From the NCBI RefSeq assembly GCF_900142105.1, contig NZ_FQZS01000003.1, forward strand, positions 359,114 to 423,113: DNA of 64,000 bases, given 5' to 3'. A model generated the notes under the pieces. That model saw only the letters and a list, made by a program, of their open reading frames with translations, ran no database searches and was not told the origin of the DNA. How positions within the stretch are numbered: position 1 is the first letter of the stretch; each line of letters opens with the position of its first letter. Below are positions 35,057-44,403 of this stretch, piece by piece. This DNA is from Lutispora thermophila DSM 19022. GTDB taxonomy: Bacteria; Bacillota; Clostridia; Lutisporales; Lutisporaceae. The position numbers were made by a program, and so were the translations under genes.

Positions 35057-35791
35057 TTGAGACCATTATTTAAAGCGGGAATTATTTGTCCCTGTCAAAT
35101 AGAGTATGAAAAATGCAAGTTGATTCTGAACTTATCAAATGAAAGCAATGTAAGTGGAAGAAAGGTTAGTTCGAAAAAGTATAAATCTTGGGAGGTAATT
35201 GCAATGTTCGCAGGACCAGGTAAGATACAGTGTGCTTCAGCAACTCAATTAGCTATTGATAAATTTGATGCAGATATAATGATTGATGTTGGAGGAACAG
35301 GCTCATTAGTCGATGAGTTGAAACTTAACGATATAATCATCACCAAAGAAGCATACGAATATGATATTTGTGAGATCGAGAATTTTGTTAGATTTAAGCA
35401 TGAGCTGACGAGCAAGACTATGTTTTGTAATATATCAAAGGAAAAAAAGACATATTTTGAAATGGCAATGAAAGATATGGAAAATTTAATTGATGCAAGG
35501 ATAAAATTTGGCAATATAGCCAGCGGTGAAAAAACAATAAAAGATAAAGTTACAAGAGATGAATTACATAGCGCATTAAATGCCCATGCATGCAATTGGG
35601 AAACATCTTCAATTATAAAGACTGCAAATTTGAATGAAATTAAAGCATTATCAATAAGGGTAATTACGGATAATGCTGACGAGAATATGGAAAGGGATTT
35701 TTATGATAACTGGGGACAAGCCTTGGAAAAATTGTTTTTGATACTTAACAACATGTTTGAGCAAGATTTGCTATATGAATTAATAATATAA
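35057..35791 (+). CDS. Nucleoside phosphorylase / MTA-SAH nucleosidase-like protein
   Basis: 244 residues with the PNP_UDP_1 fold. AGPGKIQCASATQLAIDKFDADIMIDVGGTGSLVD corresponds to the substrate/ribose-binding core of MtnN-type enzymes, LNDIIITKEAYEYD to the following strand, and ITDNAD near the C-terminus carries the catalytic-type aspartate (usually SDxAD). The usual N-terminal IGIIGAM is replaced by AGIICPC. TTG start with AGGAGG 8 nt upstream. A decayed duplicate lies at 21755-22110. Substrate may differ from classical MTA/SAH. Confidence 0.75.
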   Translation: MRPLFKAGIICPCQIEYEKCKLILNLSNESNVSGRKVSSKKYKSWEVIAMFAGPGKIQCASATQLAIDKFDADIMIDVGGTGSLVDELKLNDIIITKEAYEYDICEIENFVRFKHELTSKTMFCNISKEKKTYFEMAMKDMENLIDARIKFGNIASGEKTIKDKVTRDELHSALNAHACNWETSSIIKTANLNEIKALSIRVITDNADENMERDFYDNWGQALEKLFLILNNMFEQDLLYELII

Positions 35792-35817
35792 ACCATGGAG
35801 TTGCAAAGGAGAATAAT

Positions 35818-36702
35818 ATGCATGAAAAGAAAGTAAAAGGTATTCTGTCAGCTCAAAATGGAATGAACATGTATCGTGGATGTTCTCACGGCTGTATTTA
35901 TTGCGATTCAAGAAGCAAGTGCTATCAGATGGATCACGATTTTGAGGATATTGAAGTAAAGATAAATGCTGCTGAATTACTGGAAGATGCCTTGCGGAGA
36001 AAGAGAAAGAAATGCATGATAGGTACAGGAGCAATGAGCGATCCATATATTCATCTGGAAGAGAAAATAGGACTTACCAGAAGATGTATAGAACTCATTT
36101 ATCATTATGGCTTTGGATTAGCTATACAGACAAAATCCGCAAGAATCATGAGAGACTTGGATCTGCTCAAAAAAATAAATGAAAAGACAAAGTGTGTGGT
36201 TCAGATGACCCTTACCACTTACGATGAAGAATTGTGTAAGATAATTGAGCCCAATGTCAGCACAACAAAAGAGCGCTTTGAAGTATTAAAGATAATGAGG
36301 GATAATGGAATACCTACAATTGTATGGTTAAGTCCATTTTTGCCCTATATCAATGATAATGAAGAGAATATTAGAGGGCTTCTGGATTATTGTATAGAGG
36401 CTAAGGTCTATGGCATTATCTGTTTCGGTATTGGATTGACCCTAAGAGAGGGAAACAGAGAATATTTCTATAAGAAGCTTGATGAACATTTTCCAGGAAT
36501 GAAAGAAAAATATATTGAGAAGTATAAGTATTCCTATGAGGTAAATAGCCATAATAATCAAATGTTGATGAGTATAGTAAAAAGTACATGTGAAGCTCAT
36601 GGTATATTATGTGATGCTAATAAGTGCTTCAACTATCTTCATACGTTTGAGGTTAAAAATGAGTATGAGCAGTTGATGCTGCCTGGATTGGATGAGTTGT
36701 AA
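35818..36702 (+). CDS. Radical SAM protein, SPL/Rv2578c-like family
   Basis: 294 residues. MNMYRGCSHGCIYCDSRS has the CX3CX2C cluster motif, followed by MIGTGAMSDPYIHLEE and LAIQTKSARIMRDLDLL, typical of spore-photoproduct-lyase-related radical SAM proteins. Members include DNA-repair and uncharacterised enzymes; the specific spore lyase is longer, so exact function is open. AAAGGAG precedes the ATG. Confidence 0.85.
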   Translation: MHEKKVKGILSAQNGMNMYRGCSHGCIYCDSRSKCYQMDHDFEDIEVKINAAELLEDALRRKRKKCMIGTGAMSDPYIHLEEKIGLTRRCIELIYHYGFGLAIQTKSARIMRDLDLLKKINEKTKCVVQMTLTTYDEELCKIIEPNVSTTKERFEVLKIMRDNGIPTIVWLSPFLPYINDNEENIRGLLDYCIEAKVYGIICFGIGLTLREGNREYFYKKLDEHFPGMKEKYIEKYKYSYEVNSHNNQMLMSIVKSTCEAHGILCDANKCFNYLHTFEVKNEYEQLMLPGLDEL

Positions 36703-36851
36703 TCAAGTAATGCTAGCGATTTTAATCCAGTGCAATCTTAATAGTTACTATTAACATCGTATTTGTTTATTAGGTTATATATACGTTATATAGAAGGAAA
36801 ATGTAAAACTGATAATATGTGTATGTGATTAGAGTGGGGGGAGAAAATAAA

Positions 36852-37865
36852 ATGAACAGATATAGTATTTCTAAAAAAGATATAGTTATATTTTTAATTG
36901 TTACCTTTGGACTTACTATGGCTATGGGCATTGTTATGGGTTTGCTATATTCCAAGAAGCCAATAGATTCTTTTGTATTACTGCAAATGTATTACCCTGC
37001 AATGGGTGTAATGGTGGCTTTATTGTATGATAAGGAAATACGTAAATTTCTACCTGTAAAATTATTTGGAGGATATTTATTCTTTTCAATTACTTCAGTT
37101 CTTTATCTTGTGTTACATATACTTATATTTGATGGAGATCCAAGCAAGCATCTGAGTTATTGGATGGTTTTTGGTAGTATTTTTCTGATTATCTTATATG
37201 CTGATGAAAATGATGAAAAAATTAGAAATTCAGGGCTGAAGTTATCTGTAAATGGGAAGATATCCTTTCGGTATGTTATTCTATTTATTATACTCTATTT
37301 ATTCAGACTAACTACAACATTTTATATCCTTGGTAGCGAGCCTAAAGATATTCTTGCTCCTCTTTTGGATCCAGTAGTTTTGTTCAAGATTATTCTATTG
37401 CCTCTAGACTTTTTTGTCGCCATTATGCCTTTTTTAGGTGAGGAACTTGGCTGGAGATATTTTCTCCAACCTATACTTCAGGAAAAGGTGGGGAAAAGGA
37501 AAGGAGTCATCCTTTTAGGATTGATTTGGGGTATATGGCACTTGCCTGTAAATCTTTTCTATAATAGTCCAGCAATGAGTCCTTATTTCATATTAAATCA
37601 GCTTATTGTGTGCATAGCCTATTCCATTTTCTTTGGACTTGTATATATGAAGACAGAAAACATATGGACAATTTCATTGATTCATTATATAAATAACAAT
37701 TTAAGTGCTGTCATTTATAGCGGATTAGAGGGTGTGGATAATGTTTTTGGTTGGAAAGTTTCGTTATTAAACTTCGTATTTTTTTCCTTGCTGTATTTAC
37801 CTTTTTTATGCTCTAAAGAGTATAAAGGAAATATGGAATACAATAGGGTAGAGGTGAATTTATAG
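36852..37865 (+). CDS. CPBP-family intramembrane protease
   Basis: 337 residues with about eight membrane segments. CPBP motifs are FLGEELGWRYFLQP, IWGIWHLPVNLFY and the later LIHYINNN. Start is the ATG at 36852 with GGGGGGAG upstream. Substrate unknown. Confidence 0.87.
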   Translation: MNRYSISKKDIVIFLIVTFGLTMAMGIVMGLLYSKKPIDSFVLLQMYYPAMGVMVALLYDKEIRKFLPVKLFGGYLFFSITSVLYLVLHILIFDGDPSKHLSYWMVFGSIFLIILYADENDEKIRNSGLKLSVNGKISFRYVILFIILYLFRLTTTFYILGSEPKDILAPLLDPVVLFKIILLPLDFFVAIMPFLGEELGWRYFLQPILQEKVGKRKGVILLGLIWGIWHLPVNLFYNSPAMSPYFILNQLIVCIAYSIFFGLVYMKTENIWTISLIHYINNNLSAVIYSGLEGVDNVFGWKVSLLNFVFFSLLYLPFLCSKEYKGNMEYNRVEVNL

Positions 37866-37908
37866 ATAAATCTATAAAGATTTTTTACATGAAGAATTGG
37901 AGGGAAAT

Positions 37909-38310
37909 ATGCGCATTACACATGAGAAATATACTGATCTTTCACTGATCTATGTTTATCTAAGAGAGTATGATGGCATAAATGTGGATACAATCCAATG
38001 CGTCAACACCTTTTTGCTATTTGATAGAGTTGATAATTGGATTGGATTTGAAGTGTTCAATATTTTGGAAGATGGGAGTAAGGTAGAGTTACCTGCACTT
38101 CCTTATATATATTTTCCAAAAAGAAAAGAGGTGGTTAAGATGAATAAGAATAGAATTTTGATCTTGTTTGATTCAAATTCTATTGCATTTAGAAGAATAC
38201 ATACTGATTGCAATATAGATTACAACAAAAACGGTCTTCAGGGTTTTGAGTTTATACTTACAGGCATTAAAGGCGATTTTGATAATAAAACAGACATATT
38301 TAAGGAATAG
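37909..38310 (+). CDS. Hypothetical protein (133 aa)
   Basis: 133 residues, no signal peptide or membrane segment, mixed alpha/beta content. Not recognised. Start ATG 37909 follows GGAGGG; a TTG at 37897 is less likely. It follows the CPBP gene by 43 bp. Confidence 0.6.
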   Translation: MRITHEKYTDLSLIYVYLREYDGINVDTIQCVNTFLLFDRVDNWIGFEVFNILEDGSKVELPALPYIYFPKRKEVVKMNKNRILILFDSNSIAFRRIHTDCNIDYNKNGLQGFEFILTGIKGDFDNKTDIFKE

Positions 38311-38590
38311 CAATTGTGGAGTTTGAGCGACATCTTTTCAATGAAATCATTTATTTTATATTACTGATCAGATGTTGATAAAAGAACATATAGTAGTGGG
38401 AAAAACCTTTATTGGTGACTTATTTCTATATTTACAATATTTAATGATAGTTTTATAGTATGGTTATTTAACTATTGTATATTTTCAATGATGGGGACAT
38501 TGACAATGGGTCGCACAAATTAATCATAGATTAAGTTAGTATGTGTTTATAGTAAATAATCTCTAATATATAAGGGAGAGAAAATAATGA

Positions 38591-39151
38591 AGAGGGGAAA
38601 ATGCAGCCCCATATAATACATTTGGCTATTTGGAAAGCCATGACTTAGGTGATTGTGTATCATATCTGAAAGATAATATCAGTCCAGATAAGAAAATAGG
38701 CATATGGGGAATGTCATTTGGAGGAGCAACTGCAGGAATATATCTTGGTTCAGATGAAGCAAATGAAAATGTTGATTTTGCAATTCTTGATTGTCCCATA
38801 AACAATATGAGATATATGTTTTCTACAGAGATGGAAAGGATGGACATAGGAATACCCATAGTTTTTTTGATGTCTATGGGAAATATTGTTACTAAAATGA
38901 AATTAGGATTCTCATATGATGATGCGGATGTATGCAAACATATAGAAAAATCAAAAGTACCACTATTGGTAATAAATACAAAAACTGATAGAGTTACACC
39001 ATATTTCATGGGTGAAGATATTTATAATTCTGTTACCCATGACAACAAAAGGATGTTTACAGTTGATGATAGTGCGCATGGTGAGGTATTTTTTGATTAT
39101 CCGGATGAAAATGATAGAAATATTATTGAATTTATAGAACAATTTACCTAG
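38591..39151 (+). pseudogene. Alpha/beta hydrolase lacking its N-terminus
   Basis: Opens without a start codon at about 38591 (RGENAAPYNTFGYLESHD). The nucleophile elbow GIWGMSFGGATAG, the aspartate region LLVINTKTDRVTPY and the histidine in DDSAHGEVF are all intact. Relatives have about 80-100 residues before this point (lid and first strands), absent here. A TTG at 38630 is an unlikely start. Probably a truncated gene. Confidence 0.7.
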
Positions 39152-39259
39152 TATGTAAAGTATCAACATAAAAAGATTACTAAGCTTCATATGATTTTGA
39201 TTAAGTTTGGAAAATAAGTAAAAATTGCATTAGATAGAGAATAAAGGGAGAGATGATTA

Positions 39260-40291
39260 ATGATATTTAAAGATTTGAAGCAGCAAATGCTTCTTCCGGT
39301 GGAAGAGTATATTATCAACAAAACTGTAACCATCCGTGGAACGAAGGTTTTGCTGTTAAGCTTTACTATTGAAAAGAATAGGAAGAGCCTATGGTTAATG
39401 TATGAAAATAATGAATTACATGATGAAAGTTTTGATGAAAAGTATCCCCAGGAATTAAGTTTGAAAAAGGAAGACTTTGTCACTAACAGGGAGGAGTTTC
39501 TTCATTACATAATGGAAAGCCATATACGAAAAAATTTTAACATCAAGGAGATGGAGATACAAGGTAATACCATAGGATTCCATTTATGGACTAGCAGTCC
39601 CATTCATGAAGGGAGTTCAGAAGAGAAAATGCATTTGCAGCACTTTGTTGAGAAAGGATTGATTCCCGAGGAATGGGATGATATAAGTCTGGAAAATATT
39701 GTAATTGCCAGATATGAACAGATAGAAGCCGAAGAGTTTCCAAAAATAGATAAGACAAAGGATTTGTCTGTGGTGCTGAGGATTGATAGAGATATAAAAG
39801 AAGTAGCTATTCAACATCCGTTTGTTGTGAAGTTCGGAAAGCAGGACGTTGGAAAAAAAGTTGCTTATTTTGACGAGACTCTTGGCAAAGAGAGTTATTT
39901 TTATATTGATGATATATATTCCTATGATCCTTATGAAGATATTATAGAGAAGTCAAAGCAGATAGAAGATCCTGTAGAGAGAGAAAATGTGATAAAGAAT
40001 ATAACCAAGGCTTTGGAAGTTGAATGTCCAAAAGGTAAAAACCTTGCAATAATAAAGTATGAGACTCCAGATGATATACAGCTGCGATTTATTATGAAGG
40101 ATTATCTGGAAGCAAAGCCTGTACATAGCTGTTCATCCATAGGATTCATATGCAGAAATGATGAAATAGGAATAAATGGATACAAGCTTAAGGAATGCGT
40201 AATGCAGTCTATAGACAAGGATTTTGAAGGTGAACTGGAGATTGAACTGTTTTCTAAATATGTGGTAATATCAGAAGAAACGATTTATTAG
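39260..40291 (+). CDS. Hypothetical protein (343 aa)
   Basis: 343 residues, acidic, soluble, no signal peptide. Not recognised. The C-terminal part ends ELEIELFSKYVVISEE; the middle contains IKEVAIQHPFVVKFGK. AAAGGGAGAG precedes the ATG. Intact and with codon use like its downstream neighbours. Confidence 0.75.
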   Translation: MIFKDLKQQMLLPVEEYIINKTVTIRGTKVLLLSFTIEKNRKSLWLMYENNELHDESFDEKYPQELSLKKEDFVTNREEFLHYIMESHIRKNFNIKEMEIQGNTIGFHLWTSSPIHEGSSEEKMHLQHFVEKGLIPEEWDDISLENIVIARYEQIEAEEFPKIDKTKDLSVVLRIDRDIKEVAIQHPFVVKFGKQDVGKKVAYFDETLGKESYFYIDDIYSYDPYEDIIEKSKQIEDPVERENVIKNITKALEVECPKGKNLAIIKYETPDDIQLRFIMKDYLEAKPVHSCSSIGFICRNDEIGINGYKLKECVMQSIDKDFEGELEIELFSKYVVISEETIY

Positions 40292-40320
40292 CGATATGCA
40301 ATTAATGGAGGGCTTGATTT

Positions 40321-41244
40321 ATGAAAAGACGAGATATTATATTAGCTTTTATTCTAGTCATCATATGGGGTGCGAATTTCACTGTTATAAAGTTAGGGCT
40401 TTATGGCATTCCTTCTATGCTTTTGGCTGCAATGAGGTATATTTTTGCAGCATTTCCCGCAGTATTTTTTGTGAAGAAACCGTCAATACAATGGAAATAC
40501 ATAATAGCTTATGGTTTAACTGTTGGAGTAGGTCAGTTTTCTTGCTTGTTCTATGCAATGGATATAGGCATGCCCGCAGGCATATCATCTATAGTTACAC
40601 AGTCTCAAGCTTTTATGACGCCTTTATTTGCTGCAATGCTGCTAAAGGAGCCTATAAAAGGAAGTCAGATTACAGGTCTTGCAGTGTCTGCCATTGGGCT
40701 TTGCCTTATTGGTGGAATTATAGGGGATAGAGGGTTATCCACCGTTCCTTTTGGAGCCTTCTTAGTAACACTTCTTGCGGCTTTTTTCTGGGCTATATCA
40801 AACATAGTATTAAGATATGCCAATAAGGAAGCTGAGGCACAGGATAAGACATTGGACATGTTTGGTATGGTTGTATGGTCAAGTTTGATACCACCTATAC
40901 CGCTTTTAGGTATGGCATTATTGTTGGATTCGCCGGAAACACTAATAAGTTCATTGAGTAATATAAGCATTGTTTCTGTATTTTCAATACTTTATTTGGC
41001 TTTTTGTGCTACATTGTTTGGATATGGTGTGTGGAGCAGCCTAATGGGCAAATATCCTGCTGCAAAAGTAGCACCTCTTTCTCTTCTGGTTCCTATAACC
41101 GGGCTTATTGTATCTTGGGTTGTTTTAGATGAACGGCTTACCAGTATGCAGTGGGTTGGAGGCATTGTAATAATTATTGGGCTTCTTATAAATAACTTCG
41201 GATTTACACCAATAAAGACTGTTTTCAAAGCCAAAGAAAAATAA
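40321..41244 (+). CDS. eamA: EamA/DMT-superfamily exporter
   Basis: 307 residues, ten predicted helices from two EamA repeats. IIWGANFTVIKLGL at the start, VTQSQAFMTPLFAAMLLKEPI and the second-half PLSLLVPITGLIVSWVVLDE are typical of the O-acetylserine/cysteine exporter branch. Substrate inferred only by family. GGAGGG precedes the ATG. Confidence 0.85.
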   Translation: MKRRDIILAFILVIIWGANFTVIKLGLYGIPSMLLAAMRYIFAAFPAVFFVKKPSIQWKYIIAYGLTVGVGQFSCLFYAMDIGMPAGISSIVTQSQAFMTPLFAAMLLKEPIKGSQITGLAVSAIGLCLIGGIIGDRGLSTVPFGAFLVTLLAAFFWAISNIVLRYANKEAEAQDKTLDMFGMVVWSSLIPPIPLLGMALLLDSPETLISSLSNISIVSVFSILYLAFCATLFGYGVWSSLMGKYPAAKVAPLSLLVPITGLIVSWVVLDERLTSMQWVGGIVIIIGLLINNFGFTPIKTVFKAKEK

Positions 41245-41297
41245 TTTATATTTTAAATGGAACTTTTATGCAATACGAAAAAAGGAAGGAAAAGAGT

Positions 41298-41804
41298 ATG
41301 AATTTCACCATAAGACCTATTGAAATAAGAGATGCTAAGGGATTAAGTGAGCTTCGCCGCATGCCGGGAGTATTCGAAAACACGTTGGGCTTGCCATCTG
41401 AAAGGTTGAATAGAGCCGAAGATTTTATTGCTAACCTGGATAGAAATACACATCAATTTGTTGCTATTGTGAAAGATGATTCAGGAGAAGAAAAAGTTAT
41501 TGGAGCCGCAGGGTTGACCGTATCTGCCAGTCCACGCATGAGACATTCCGGAAGTATCGGCATTTCAGTGCATAAAGATTATCAGAATCAGGGTGTTGGT
41601 TCAGCTTTGATGAGAACACTGCTGGATATAGCAGATAATTGGCTTATGCTGGTAAGAGTGGAATTGTGCGTATATGCAGACAACACAAGAGCAATTCATT
41701 TATATGAAAAGTTGGGATTCAAAAAAGAAGGCATCAAGAGAAAGGCAGCCATAAGAAATGGTGAATATGTTGATGAGATTATGATGGCTAGAATAAAAGA
41801 ATAA
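41298..41804 (+). CDS. yhhY: YhhY-like N-acetyltransferase
   Basis: 168 residues. Matches YhhY pattern: VFENTLGLPSE, RRMRHSG-type segment PRMRHSGSIGISVHKDYQ, NQGVGSALMRTLLDIADNWL, RVELCVYADNTRAIHLYEKL and the ending RNGEYVDEIMMARI. YhhY acetylates some amino acids. Start at ATG 41298 behind AAGGAAGG. Confidence 0.87.
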   Translation: MNFTIRPIEIRDAKGLSELRRMPGVFENTLGLPSERLNRAEDFIANLDRNTHQFVAIVKDDSGEEKVIGAAGLTVSASPRMRHSGSIGISVHKDYQNQGVGSALMRTLLDIADNWLMLVRVELCVYADNTRAIHLYEKLGFKKEGIKRKAAIRNGEYVDEIMMARIKE

Positions 41805-41817
41805 AAGGAGAAAGAAC

Positions 41818-43200
41818 ATGAATATAAGAATACTGCATACTAATGATGTTCACAGCAGATTTGAAAATTTCGCAAAGATTGTTACCAAAGTAAAAGAACT
41901 GAAGAGTGAAAACACAATAATTCTGGACGCTGGAGATTTTAGTGATTTTATGAGACTAGAGCTTCAAGGTACTAATGGAAAAGCAGGATGTAGTTTGTTA
42001 AATCTGGCCGCATATGATGCAATAACTGTTGGTAACAATGAAGGCTTTGCAGGGTTGGATATACTAGAGACCATGACAACCTCAAATTTTGTGCCTTTTA
42101 TTTCATGTAATTTATATAGAAGTGATTTGAGTCATATTAAAGGATTAAAGAAAAGTATAATCATTGATAGGGGAGGACTTAGATTCCTGATAATAGGAGC
42201 AAGTCCTCAATATAATGAATTCTTTTCGCTGCTCAATATGCATGCTACAGACTATATGGAAGAAATAAAACAAGAACTGGAGGAAAATCGGGGTAAGTAT
42301 GATATATCAATACTTCTTAGTCATTTAGGGATAAAAGAAGACACTGAAATTGCACAAAATATAGATGAAATTGACATAATAATTGGTGGCCATAGCCATA
42401 CTCTCATGGAAGAAGCAGAAAAGATAAATGGTACCATAATACATCAATCAGGGAGTTATGGAGAACACTTAGGTGTTCTGGATATTGAAGTGGTGGATGG
42501 AAAAATTGTGAACTTTAGAGGAGAAAATATCAAGATTGAGTCATTGACCATGGACAAGGATATTACTGATGAGCTTTTGAAGCAAAAGGATATAGCTATA
42601 GAGAATCTGAGCCAGCCTCTTTATGAGGTAGATCGTCATATATGGCATGATGTGGTTGAGGAAAACCCTATTACCAACCTTTTGGCAGATGCCCTTAAAG
42701 ATGTGGTAAATTGCGATTTCAGCATCATAAACAGCGGTATACTCAGCGGAGGCATTAGAAAAGGAGAAGTTTCCAACAAAAAGCTTCTGGAAATAAGTCC
42801 ATCGCCATTGAATCCCACATATATGGAGATAAAAGGAGAATACATAAAGAAAGCATTGAAATTATCACTTCAGGCTGATGTATGTCTCCAGGATGGCAGA
42901 GGTTCAGGATTTAGAGGGAGATATCTTGGCAGGCTTCATGTATCCAATAATGTTGTTATAGAGCATAATGGAAAAAATTTATTGAAAGTATTGATTGATG
43001 GAGAGGAATTGGAAGAAGAAAAGACCTATAGAATAGCAACATCTGACTATCTTCAAAGAGGCACAGGCTATCCTAGTCTGGCTAATAACTGCAATGAGAG
43101 ATATAATCCGGAATATATAAGGGATGTACTGAGAGACTATTTAAGCAAGAAAGAGTTTGTGGAGAAATGCTTCATGGATAGGTGGAAGAAAATTATATAG
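41818..43200 (+). CDS. yunD: 5'-nucleotidase family metallophosphatase (YunD-like)
   Basis: 460 residues, no signal peptide, so cytoplasmic. Metal ligands in LHTNDVHSRFEN (about 6-17), ILDAGDFSD (about 41-49), VGNNEGFAG and GGHSHTLME; the C-terminal 5'-nucleotidase domain has NPITNLLADALKD and NSGILSGGIRKGE. Hydrolyses nucleotides or related phosphoesters. AAAGGAG precedes the ATG, 13 bp after yhhY. Confidence 0.9.
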   Translation: MNIRILHTNDVHSRFENFAKIVTKVKELKSENTIILDAGDFSDFMRLELQGTNGKAGCSLLNLAAYDAITVGNNEGFAGLDILETMTTSNFVPFISCNLYRSDLSHIKGLKKSIIIDRGGLRFLIIGASPQYNEFFSLLNMHATDYMEEIKQELEENRGKYDISILLSHLGIKEDTEIAQNIDEIDIIIGGHSHTLMEEAEKINGTIIHQSGSYGEHLGVLDIEVVDGKIVNFRGENIKIESLTMDKDITDELLKQKDIAIENLSQPLYEVDRHIWHDVVEENPITNLLADALKDVVNCDFSIINSGILSGGIRKGEVSNKKLLEISPSPLNPTYMEIKGEYIKKALKLSLQADVCLQDGRGSGFRGRYLGRLHVSNNVVIEHNGKNLLKVLIDGEELEEEKTYRIATSDYLQRGTGYPSLANNCNERYNPEYIRDVLRDYLSKKEFVEKCFMDRWKKII

Positions 43201-43224
43201 ACAGGAGAATGAGAGGTATATAGC

Positions 43225-44265
43225 ATGTTAAGATTGACAAAACCGCAGAAGTTGAATAAAGGTGATAAGGTAGCCACCGTAAGCCTTTCATGGGGTGGTG
43301 CCGGTGACACTGAGCTGAGATGGCGATATGAATTAGGGAAGAAGCGTCTGGAAGATGAGTTTGGTTTGGTAGTTGTTGAGATGTCCAATACGCTGAAGGG
43401 TTCTAAATACATATACAATCATCCGGAGAAGAGGGCAGAGGATTTGATGGATGCCTTTTCTGATCCATCCATAAAAGCAATTTTCTCATGCATAGGCGGA
43501 GATGATAGTGTCAGAATGCTTCCTTATATAGATTTTGATATCATCAGGAATAATCCTAAGATTTTCATAGGCTATTCTGATTCTACAATCACTCACTTCA
43601 TATGTCTAAAGGCTGGCATAACAAGCTTTTATGGCCCTTCCATATTGGCAGAGTTTGCGGAGAACATAAAGATATTTGATTATACGAAGCACTGGGTAAG
43701 AAAGACACTCTTTGATAATTCTATAATTGGGGCCATTCCACCGGCAGAAATGTGGACAGGTGAACGCATTGAATGGTTGGAAGAGAACAAGAATATGGCT
43801 AAAACTATGAAGAAAAATCAGGGTTACGAATTTATTCAAGGTGAAGGAAAGGTACGAGGTCCTTTGATTGGTGGATGTATAGAAGTTATGGAAATGATGA
43901 AAGGAACTTTACTATGGCCGTCATTGGATGTTTTTGAAGATGCCATTTTATTTTTTGAAACATCAGAAGATATGCCTGAGCCTGTCTATATAGAATACTG
44001 GCTAAGAAATTATGGCAGCCAGGGAATATTTCAAAAGGCAAAGGGTATTATATGGGGAAAACCTTATCAGGAAAAGTACTATGAGGAGTATAAAGAAGTA
44101 ATTAAAAAAGTAGTAGTAAATGAACTAGGTTTAAAACACATACCTATTATCTACAACATGTCCTTTGGACATAATGAGCCTATGATGACACTGCCCTACG
44201 GAGTATTAGCAGAAATAGATTGCAATAATAAAACATTCACCATATTGGAATCAGGTGTAATTTAA
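43225..44265 (+). CDS. LD-carboxypeptidase / MccF-like (family S66)
   Basis: 346 residues. The serine nucleophile is in FIGYSDSTITH (about 112-122), the glutamate near GGCIEVMEM and the histidine in FGHNEPMMTLP. S66 enzymes either trim murein tetrapeptides (LdcA) or inactivate microcin C7-like compounds (MccF); the length and C-terminus fit the MccF-like branch. It probably shares an operon with the upstream genes (24-bp gap). Confidence 0.88.
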   Translation: MLRLTKPQKLNKGDKVATVSLSWGGAGDTELRWRYELGKKRLEDEFGLVVVEMSNTLKGSKYIYNHPEKRAEDLMDAFSDPSIKAIFSCIGGDDSVRMLPYIDFDIIRNNPKIFIGYSDSTITHFICLKAGITSFYGPSILAEFAENIKIFDYTKHWVRKTLFDNSIIGAIPPAEMWTGERIEWLEENKNMAKTMKKNQGYEFIQGEGKVRGPLIGGCIEVMEMMKGTLLWPSLDVFEDAILFFETSEDMPEPVYIEYWLRNYGSQGIFQKAKGIIWGKPYQEKYYEEYKEVIKKVVVNELGLKHIPIIYNMSFGHNEPMMTLPYGVLAEIDCNNKTFTILESGVI

Positions 44266-44342
44266 AGCATTAGCAAACTTAAATATGTTTCTATAAAAGC
44301 ATGGACTATCAGCAAAAAGCTTCGAGTATTGAAAAATGTATT

Positions 44343-44396
44343 AACCTTCCATTAAGTTATTGCATATTATGTAATGACTTTTTATGGAGGAAGGTT
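44343..44396 (+). promoter_or_regulatory. Hairpin covering the ribosome site of the lectin gene
   Basis: Outer stem AACCTTCC (44343-44350) with GGAAGGTT (44389-44396); inner stem AAGTTATTGCAT (44354-44365) with ATGTAATGACTT (44369-44380), two G-T pairs, followed by TTT. The outer arm covers the purine-rich ribosome site just before the ATG at 44404. The inner stem with its T run could also end the upstream transcript. Confidence 0.6.
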
Positions 44397-44403
44397 GATA
44401 TAT

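Noticed and set aside
40296..40730. 144-codon ORF overlapping eamA
   Set aside because: Different frame of the clearly conserved EamA gene, with low-complexity Cys/Trp/Tyr-rich composition; a shadow ORF.
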